Assembly: GCA_026315105.1 (NCBI GenBank)
Contig: CM048744.1
Location: 310,751,270-310,815,269 of the forward strand
Origin: Locusta migratoria
Taxonomy: Eukaryota > Arthropoda > Insecta > Orthoptera > Acrididae
Reading direction: 5' to 3'
DNA length: 64,000 nucleotides
Shown: positions 57,660 through 64,000 of the stretch, piece by piece
Numbering within the stretch: the first letter of the stretch is position 1
Layout: each line of letters starts with the position of its first letter
Program-made: the position numbers and the translations under genes
Notes under the pieces: model-generated
What the model saw: only the letters and a program-made list of their open reading frames with translations
Told to the model about the DNA's origin: nothing
Databases searched by the model: none

Positions 57660-59159
57660 CATGAGTGTCCAACTAAATGTCGACTCGGACTACATTACAG
57701 ACTTTGTCACTGTAGTGGGTCAGACGAAAGAAAATTGCAAAGGAATCAGTTACAAACCAGTGGAAATAAAACACTGTTGCTATACATAGGCACAGAGGAT
57801 GTATTTATAATGGCACATTATAAACTTCAAAGAAACATAATATTAATGAAAAATGAAAAAGAAAAACTAATGAGACAAGGTTTTTCTTTTGCTTGCAGAG
57901 TTCCTCCATATTTGGTGACATGTCCAATGTAGAAATTCGGAGAAGTCCGCTCAGGTGGCCATCTGTTAGCGAAGATCTCGTTTGAGATTTTACATTTTTC
58001 ATTCATGAAAAAAACTGTTCACAGATGTATGTGCTTCCGAACAAGGACACCTGTTGAAGTGACAAGTTGTACAGGTTGGGATTCTGATCGGGTTTGATTT
58101 ATCTGTTATAAAACTCCCATCAGTCCATTCTGCAGGCAGCTATAGTAGGCTGTTTTCAGGCTTTCATTGGTTTGGAGTTCTCTCGACTCCATCTGCAGAT
58201 GTAACATGGAGTCTTCAATGTACGATGCCTGCTGCAGTGGAGTACATGACTCATGCATTGTATTGAGCTTGTACCTGTAATTTAATTTCTCGATTGACAA
58301 CAACAATGCCAGGAGTATCTTTGTTTCCAAGCTGCCCGCTCAGGTTAATGGCGTCTTTGTGCTATGTCATTCTTATAATGACAACAGACAAATGTTTTGT
58401 ACTAAAATTTTCTGTAAAAATAAAATAAATAATTCGACTCATCCTAATATCCACTTGCCCACACATACAGCCACCCATGCTCTGCTCCATGTGCACCTCG
58501 CCTTTGAAACTAAATGTTGACTAAACAGAACATTGTTCCTGAATTTATTAAGACAAATAATGTATATTTACATACCTTTAATAAACCGCCAACAAACAGT
58601 AGAGCTAACTGTTCAGTAATGCCCACCCACTGCAGACCATACCTCTCACTGACTGACACTGAAACTGAGACAGCGAATGACTGCAGCAAGAGGGCGCTAT
58701 GGCTTGTTTCCCATGTATCCAATTGTGCATGTGCTTGACAAGTGTTAACGAATCCCCCATAACGCCGCCGATCACAGTGAGAGCGGTGCGGCAGCCTCCC
58801 CATGTTGTGGCAGTAACAGCATGTTCCAAGGTCGTCATATTCTGTCAGGCCTGGGTGGCATACAGCTGTCACGGAAGAGTGAAATGGGCTACTCTAATGG
58901 AAAATCGCGAGGCAGGAATAGTTGTAGAAGAGGGCAGCAGTAGGTTAGCTGGCAGGCAACCACCTTCTCGCCCCACATGCATGTTTATTTACATTCGAGT
59001 GCTTTGGCGAACCAGGTTAATTTCAAATCATTGTCCTGACTTAACACTATCGCTGAAGAAAATAAAACAAATAAAATCTCACAACTTCATCAGGCGGACC
59101 GGATTTCATGGAGACGCGGGCCACATTGTGACCTGTGGGCCGTATGTTGAACAGCCCTG
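57660..59159 (-). mobile_element. hAT-type DNA transposon, degenerate
   Basis: Ends CATGAGTGTCCAAC (left) and CAGGGCTGTTCAAC (right end, reverse complement) match at 10 of 14 positions. The second resembles the CAGGGNTGTCCAA ends of hAT elements with GGCCC-rich subterminals. Flanks GGCTAGCT (57652-57659) and ACCTAGCT (59160-59167) are a decayed 8-bp target duplication, the hAT size. LINE-G continues on both sides. Confidence 0.65.
57850..58370 (-). pseudogene. hAT transposase, C-terminal remnant
   Basis: HLQMESRELQTNESLKTAYY (about 58160-58220) resembles the block that precedes the dimerisation end of hAT transposases of the GTF2IRD2/ZBED kind. RSSLTDGHLSGLLRIST (about 57930-57985) resembles their last conserved segment, in which an RSxLTDxHL motif precedes a helix. 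Frames change between the two. The zinc finger and catalytic core are not recognisable. Confidence 0.5.
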
Positions 59160-60556
59160 ACCTAGCTTCATGCATACAAAGTTGGTGTGCATTTCCCAAG
59201 TTAATTTTGAGTCAACATGAATGCCAAGGAAATTAACTGATGTATTGCAGTTTTCACTGTTGAGTAGACTGAATATAATATTAACAATTTTGGAGTGGTT
59301 AATATAATTCATTTGCTCTGAACCAAGTACTGGAGAGTCTTAGTTGTTCTTCACTTTCTTGCTTCAGAATATCGAAGGACCTGTCAGCTGTTACAAAGAG
59401 TGTGTCATCTGCATATCATATGGTTTTACATGGCATTATGTTGGGAAAATTATTTGCATAAATTACAAAAAAATTAGAACCAAGTACAGACCCTTGTGGT
59501 ACCCCTCATTTGACACTCAATGCGTTTTATTTATTTTTGTTGAAAAATACTATGTGTTTTCTGACAATGAGATATGATGTGATCAGAGATAGTACTTTGC
59601 CTTTAACAGCATAAAGGTGTAGCTAAAGATAGACTTTTATGACTTATGGAATCGAAAGCCTTACTTAGGTCTACAAGTGTAGCATTTACTGACAGTCTGA
59701 ATTCAAATGCATACAAAGTAAAAGAGATGAGCTTTTCTACTGATTTCACTGTTGATTGGGGAGGTCGGAATCCACACTGAGAACCACTAAGAATATTGTT
59801 AACAGATAAATGCCCCTGGATTTGTATTTGCATGCAGTGCACTGCTACTTTTGATAAAATGTTTACTATAGAAATTGTTGTATAATTACTAGGACAAGTC
59901 TTCTCTCCCTTTAGGTGTTGTGGTGTGGCCATTGACATTTTTAAACATGCTGGGAATCAACCACTAGAAAATATCTAATTTACAAGTAAACACAGTGGGT
60001 GTGCTATTATGTCTCCCACTTTTTTAATTACAAAATTGGATAAACCATAAATTTCGCAATTGATTTCGTGATAGCACTTAGATGGACTTCTTTCCATTTA
60101 CATATATAAGGATGGAGCCCAGCATTCCGTATGCAGATGGCAGCCTCCTTTGGATTCTGTTCATCTTTGTAATTCGAATAATTTACATTGTAGGAACTTA
60201 TTTCACAAGCATTAATGAAACAGGTATTAAATTCGTCTGGTGAGATATTAACTTTGCATTCGTCATCTTTATGATCTTTTTTTCTGCGTAGTGCAGTCTT
60301 TACAACGTTCCAAGCAGTTTTACACTTGTTGTTGGACTTCTTAATATAATTGTAATTTGCCTCAGACTTTGCTTATCTGATTTCTGCTCTGTACTTACTC
60401 TTTAATCTATTGTAAATGGCTTTGCCTACATAATTGCTTTTATACTTATCATAATAAGTCATAACTAAAGCCTTTAGCCTCTGCAGGTTGGGTGTGAACC
60501 ATTTAAGGGTCTCCACAAGTTCATTATTATTGTCAATAAACTGATAATGTGCCAAT
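59160..60556 (-). pseudogene. LINE-G, linker and reverse transcriptase N-terminal half
   Basis: Linker blocks WFTPNLQRLKALV and YNRLKSKYRAEIR (60373-60510) precede an RT region with NYTTISIVNILSKVA, GSQCGFRPPQST and LVDLSKAFDSISHKSL (59610-59900). The thumb-side block NFLGIHVDSKLTWEMHTNF lies at 59170-59240, just before the hAT edge. Many stops and frame changes. No endonuclease is seen upstream, so the element is 5'-truncated near 60556. Confidence 0.78.
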
Positions 60557-61050
60557 ATATTGACCGTCTATGGATGGGTATTGACATATGGTCAATACCA
60601 TCAATATTGACATGGCAGTATTAATGGGACCAAAAATATTTCTCGATTTGACAATATTCCAGGTTCAAATGTTTACTGTATTTTGTGAAACAACCCCTGG
60701 GCGCTAGCGTCTATCTCAAATATTGAGTATTCACATTTAGCAGTTCGTATCTCGCACTGAGTTTGAATCTACATAGTGAAAATGAATAAGCATTTAATGG
60801 AGCAGTTTATTGAATGTTACAGAAAAAAACCCTTGTCTGTGGAATCAGAGATCCTCTGATTACATGGACAGGAGTATAAAGTTAGATGGTTACAAGCAGT
60901 AAATAGAGATTTACTATTTACAGTATCAGGAAGCACAAATAGACAACATAAAAAAGAAATCAAATACACCGAGGACAATTTTCCACAAGTAACTAAACAA
61001 ATGTGAAGATAGGAAGCTCTCAGGTGCTGGAATATCATATATATGCAAAA
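60557..61050. other. Stretch without recognised gene
   Basis: A small palindromic cluster around TATTGACC / GGTCAATA lies at 60558-60612. A short plus-strand frame from 60782 (MNKHLMEQFIECYRKKPL) is broken after 20-odd codons; nothing is claimed. Confidence 0.45.
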
Positions 61051-61052
61051 AG

Positions 61053-61054
<2 letters not shown>

Positions 61055-61113
<59 letters not shown>
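61055..61113. repeat. (AT)n microsatellite
   Basis: About 59 bp of nearly pure AT dinucleotide. Confidence 0.95.
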
Positions 61114-61115
<2 letters not shown>

Positions 61116-61509
61116 CAGGTTAGTGACCCGGATTTCCGTCAGCATATTCACATGTGAAAAGTCATTCCTTTTTTTCAACTACTCACGAAGTTAGCTCCTC
61201 TTTTTCGTAGTATTTCCTTTTCGTTTTTTGGTAGCCAACGCTAATATTATTAAATTACACGCTTTTTCACGGTCCGACATATTGCCTTTTACGAAATCAT
61301 CCTGCTGACTGTTAATTATGAAAATATTATTGATGGTGTGAAGATCGCTAAATGTATGGGTTTGCCAATATATTATTGTCAGTAAAACATTGAACGTTTG
61401 ATGGTCCCTTTTTAGGAATGGATGTAATTTCACGTTTCTGAGCTGTTGACAATTTGTCTTTTCAATATCTTTGGTCAACAGGTCATAAAGGTATCTGTAC
61501 AGTTATTGT

Positions 61510-61840
61510 GTTGGTAAAAACTGCAAATGCATTTGGAATTTACCGCTAAAACAGAGTATAATACTAAAATAACGACTTATAAGACATATTTACGTGGAAA
61601 GAGTATAATCGTCTGCTTCAACATGAATGTCGCGAGATGAAACTAGGTTCTTCCCATTCTAACATCCTTGGTTTTTCCGATGTTAGCCGACGACCGTTCC
61701 ATGAAAACATTCTACTAGAGAAAGCTTGACGTCACGTGACGGTCCGGTGACGGACAGTGTGAATGCCGCCATTAGAAATACACTGTGGAATAGTCTGACG
61801 TTTGTTGATGTGACTTGACGGACAGTGCGAATTCGCCCAA
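61510..61840 (-). repeat. Family F end, inverted, plus a second F-type terminus
   Basis: Reverse complement of the 51190-51440 type: CCGACGACCGTTCC, AAAGCTTGACGTCACGTGAC, GGTGACGGACAGTGTGAATGCC. A second motif, TTGACGGACAGTGCGAATTC, at about 61816-61836 marks another F-type end. Confidence 0.7.
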
Positions 61841-61847
61841 TACCGCC

Positions 61848-62013
61848 TAGAAGAGAAGGCCTACGTCACACCAAGAGGCGGCGGACGCAAGCTGACTGGC
61901 CAGCCACCACGAGGCGTTGGGCGTGTCCCAGCGGGCAGCCAGTTAACTGACAGCCACCTCCTCTTAGTGTGACGTAAGCAGGGCCAGTTGTCAGGCCTTG
62001 TCTTCTAGGTGGT
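61848..62013. repeat. Small palindromic element, ~165 bp
   Basis: Ends ACCGCCTAGAAGAG...AGGCCT and AGGCCTTGTCTTCTAGGTGGT are inverted. Inner arms are TACGTCACACCAAGAGG and CCTCTTAGTGTGACGTA. The paired TGACGTA motifs resemble CRE-type sites. Confidence 0.65.
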
Positions 62014-62185
62014 GTTGATTCGCCGCAGCTGCATTTAGCATTGTGTTCCTGCGTATTTATGACGAAGGCAGTACACATGGATATAGTTTTTAAGAAAGAA
62101 GCAATTTGACGGGACTATTTGTAAACGTAATGTCATTACGTTCAATTTTGCGAAGAAAGGCCAATGTCTCGGCACCGTCAGGTCA

Positions 62186-62902
62186 AGTTGTATTCACACT
62201 GTCCGTCACGTCAATTCACCCATCTCAATACGCGATGTTGAAAGTGAGGTTATGAGTGGCGATCTGTTATGTAGAAAGTCATAGTTTAATACTAGAATTG
62301 AGGAAACAACAGTGCTAAATGTTATTGACGGCCAAATAAAACTTTACAGTGTATGTTTCTGGCCAACTTACTGGGAACTGAAACAACGTTTCAAAACATC
62401 GACATCTATTTTCAAGCGAAAAACTAAACATCAAACATTACTTATAAGATTATAAATAGCGCCTGTTTACTTTATCCATTACGATTTGCCTGCTGACATT
62501 GTTAATACCGTCGTAAACAACTGAATTTTTGTCTTTCATTAGAACTGATTTTTTCATTTAAAATGTTATTTAATGAAAAATGCGTAATCAAATTACAATA
62601 TTATTCAAATAAACAGTTTGCTTCAATTTTTTCTGTTACAATGTTATGTTTTCATGTATCCGACCTCGATTTTAGGGGGACACTCAATTGACAAAGTTAT
62701 TTAAGTTGTCATGAAACATTACCCCTATAACGAAGTATAGCAACAAAATAAAGATGAATAATACACATTCGCATATAAATAGTGCAATCCTCAACTGCAA
62801 CATGTAATTCGCGCGACGAAAATAGGTTAACTTCCGATGTAAGCAGACGGCCGTTCCGTCGAAACATTCCTCTCGAGAAAGCTTGACGTGACGTAACGGT
62901 AT
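62186..62902 (+). repeat. Family F, best uninterrupted copy
   Basis: Starts TTCACACTGTCCGTCACGTCA. The right end carries AAAGCTTGACGTGACGTAACGG, an inverted version of the left end of other copies. Internal order (GATCTGTTATGTAG, AAGCGAAAAACTAAACATC, AACAGTTTGCTTCAAT, AATAGGTTAACTTC) matches the nested copy at 19213-30977. No long frame. Confidence 0.75.
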
Positions 62903-62945
62903 AGAGATCACTGTGCTAGACAGATCTCCTTGGTCTCGAACAAGG

Positions 62946-63089
62946 ATGTTGGTTGTGAGCCAACCACAGATATCGGAATTGAAGAGCTTTGGTCTGAGCA
63001 CAGATATCATATTTGTCTGGGTCAAGACATATCTAAGCCCGAAGTTCATTGCAAATACAATGTTGTTGATGTTTATAGTCATATGTTGA
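62946..63089 (+). other. Possible 47-codon upstream ORF
   Basis: ATG at 62946 with A at -3 opens a 47-aa frame that ends TGA at 63087-63089, in a different frame from the main gene. The second half is hydrophobic (NTMLLMFIVIC). Other frames on both strands are also open over 62905-63089. It may be a uORF in the leader of the gene at 63280, part of another exon, or chance. Confidence 0.3.
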
Positions 63090-63279
63090 TAGGCGTGTTG
63101 TGAAAGTATGACTATGAAGTGTTACTGGTATCGTGGTACTATTGTTAATTGTCACAGTGTTATGAAAAAATTTGGTGCATTACGTTTAGTGTTTGTAATC
63201 TAAATATTAATGTAGACGCGTCGATGTGTTATCGCGTTATTCAGAGTTACTTGTTAGTGAAAACGTCTCAACCTATACA

Positions 63280-64000
63280 ATGAGCCGCAGTGAAAGTGTG
63301 TCTCGCTCTTCGGTAAAAGACTCAAAGGGAACAGAATATTACCAAAGAGAAGATAGTGATAGAAGGAAACAGAAAAGACGTGATGATGATGCAAGGGTGG
63401 ACAGCTATAAAAGTCGTCGAAATAATGAAACTTCAGGATATAAGGATGGCAGAAGTAGGGATTCCGGTGATGATGAAAGAGAAAACCATCACTCCAGCAG
63501 ATCAGAGTACAATGGTTCAGGTAGGAGGAGGCGCTACGAAGAGACGAGAACAGAGAGAGAGAGGTATGGTAGTAGTCATGAAAGAAGTGAAAGACACGAT
63601 TCCGAGAGACACTATTTGGCGGATAAAGACGGTTACGATAGATACTATTCAGACTCGCGTAGTTTTGATAACAGTAGGGAGAAGTATAGATATAAGAGAT
63701 CTAACTATAGAAACAGGGACTCTTATTCAGACAAGTCTTCCAAAGACAGGAAAGATAGCAAAAACTCTAGCAGTAAATACGATGACGATATAGATAGGTA
63801 TAGAAGAAGTGAAAATCGTAGCCCCAATAGAGACAGTAAATACGGTGACGATATATCTAAGAGGAGTAACAATCGTAGCCCAAATCTAGACGGTGGTGTA
63901 ACATTGAATGAAAAGTCGAAACCTGGTGGTGGGTCAACAGCCACTGAAAGTTCGAACATGACGAAGGAACAATCTGCAGCTCCAGTGCCGCAGAAAAAAG
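63280..64000 (+). CDS. Arg/Ser/Asp-rich protein, N-terminal exon (open at window end)
   Basis: An unbroken frame of 240 codons runs off the window. The ATG has A at -3 and is the first after an in-frame TAA at 63208-63210. The protein is low-complexity and highly charged: alternating Arg, Ser, Asp and Tyr (SVSRSS, GSGRRRRYEE, RTERERYGSSHERSERHDSE), as in nuclear RNA-processing proteins with RS/RD regions. An internal duplication gives SKYDDDI...NRSPN and SKYGDDI...NRSPN (about residues 165-200). The last part turns to small and polar residues and ends VPQKK. N-termini of the splicing factor CWC22/nucampholin look like this and end in a similar Ala/Pro/Lys passage before their MIF4G domain, but that is a guess from composition; other RS-type proteins fit equally. 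It is the only non-transposon gene in the window. No splice site was assigned. Confidence 0.75.
   Translation, partial: MSRSESVSRSSVKDSKGTEYYQREDSDRRKQKRRDDDARVDSYKSRRNNETSGYKDGRSRDSGDDERENHHSSRSEYNGSGRRRRYEETRTERERYGSSHERSERHDSERHYLADKDGYDRYYSDSRSFDNSREKYRYKRSNYRNRDSYSDKSSKDRKDSKNSSSKYDDDIDRYRRSENRSPNRDSKYGDDISKRSNNRSPNLDGGVTLNEKSKPGGGSTATESSNMTKEQSAAPVPQKK

Noticed and set aside
60782..60870. Short plus-strand block resembling a MADF DNA-binding start
   Set aside because: Only about 20 residues before a break, and no further conserved positions.
63356..63793. 145-residue plus-strand ORF rich in Met, Arg and Thr
   Set aside because: It is an out-of-frame shadow of the RS-type gene starting at 63280, whose frame is open across the whole interval.
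63723..63959. Leu/Ser-rich minus-strand ORF
   Set aside because: Antisense shadow of the same gene; its composition follows from the opposite-strand Arg/Asp codons.
1..64000. CRISPR arrays, operons, bacterial promoters, rRNA
   Set aside because: None seen; the content is that of an animal nuclear genome.

Overview
The window looks like animal, almost certainly insect, nuclear DNA. It is AT-rich, gene-poor and packed with Copia and Ty3/gypsy LTR retrotransposons, CR1/Daphne-like LINEs, hAT and Helitron remnants, fold-back elements and tRNA-derived short repeats. Two of the short repeats (8.7 kb, 44.1 kb, 15.9 kb, 18.5 kb; and 11.6 kb, 38.1 kb) resemble repeats I remember as very abundant in grasshoppers of the genus Schistocerca. 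Orthoptera is therefore my best guess, but that rests on memory and not on a search.

Layout. 1-2.96 kb (minus): 5' half of a Copia element with LTR, copia-type primer site and an unbroken 893-codon reading frame running off the window. 3.8-5.75 kb: an inverted-repeat element, then a Helitron helicase remnant with a Helitron-type 3' end. 7.5-8.4 kb: a decayed protein-like region I cannot name. 8.7-14.4 kb: short repeats, a fold-back element, an LTR plus gag relic (Gypsy-E), and a ~330-bp tandem repeat. 14.4-18.7 kb: little recognisable apart from short-repeat pieces. 18.7-31 kb: a LINE tail, then a three-level nest: Gypsy-A (young, one 1659-aa frame) inside Gypsy-B (gag remnant only) inside a ~0.75-kb repeat called family F here. 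31.7-32.9 kb: two adjacent fold-back palindromes. 33.3-35.9 kb: a decayed LINE (LINE-H). 36.5-44.6 kb: Gypsy-C, with ~2-kb LTRs each carrying a different short-repeat insertion, and no gag. 45.5-60.6 kb: a LINE (LINE-G) split by Gypsy-D, by a CR1-like LINE (LINE-J) with tandem 5' monomers, and by a hAT element. 61.0-62.9 kb: an AT microsatellite, two family-F pieces and a small palindrome. 63.28 kb to the end: the only convincing host gene, the N-terminus of an Arg/Ser/Asp-rich nuclear-type protein.

The genes do not form a pathway. They are independent mobile elements in different stages of decay, and insertion order can be read from interrupted copies, target duplications and one pair of paralogous empty sites. 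Gypsy-A and the Copia element look young enough to have been active recently. The long frames of Copia and of the host gene run off the window edge, so they have no stop codon inside it.
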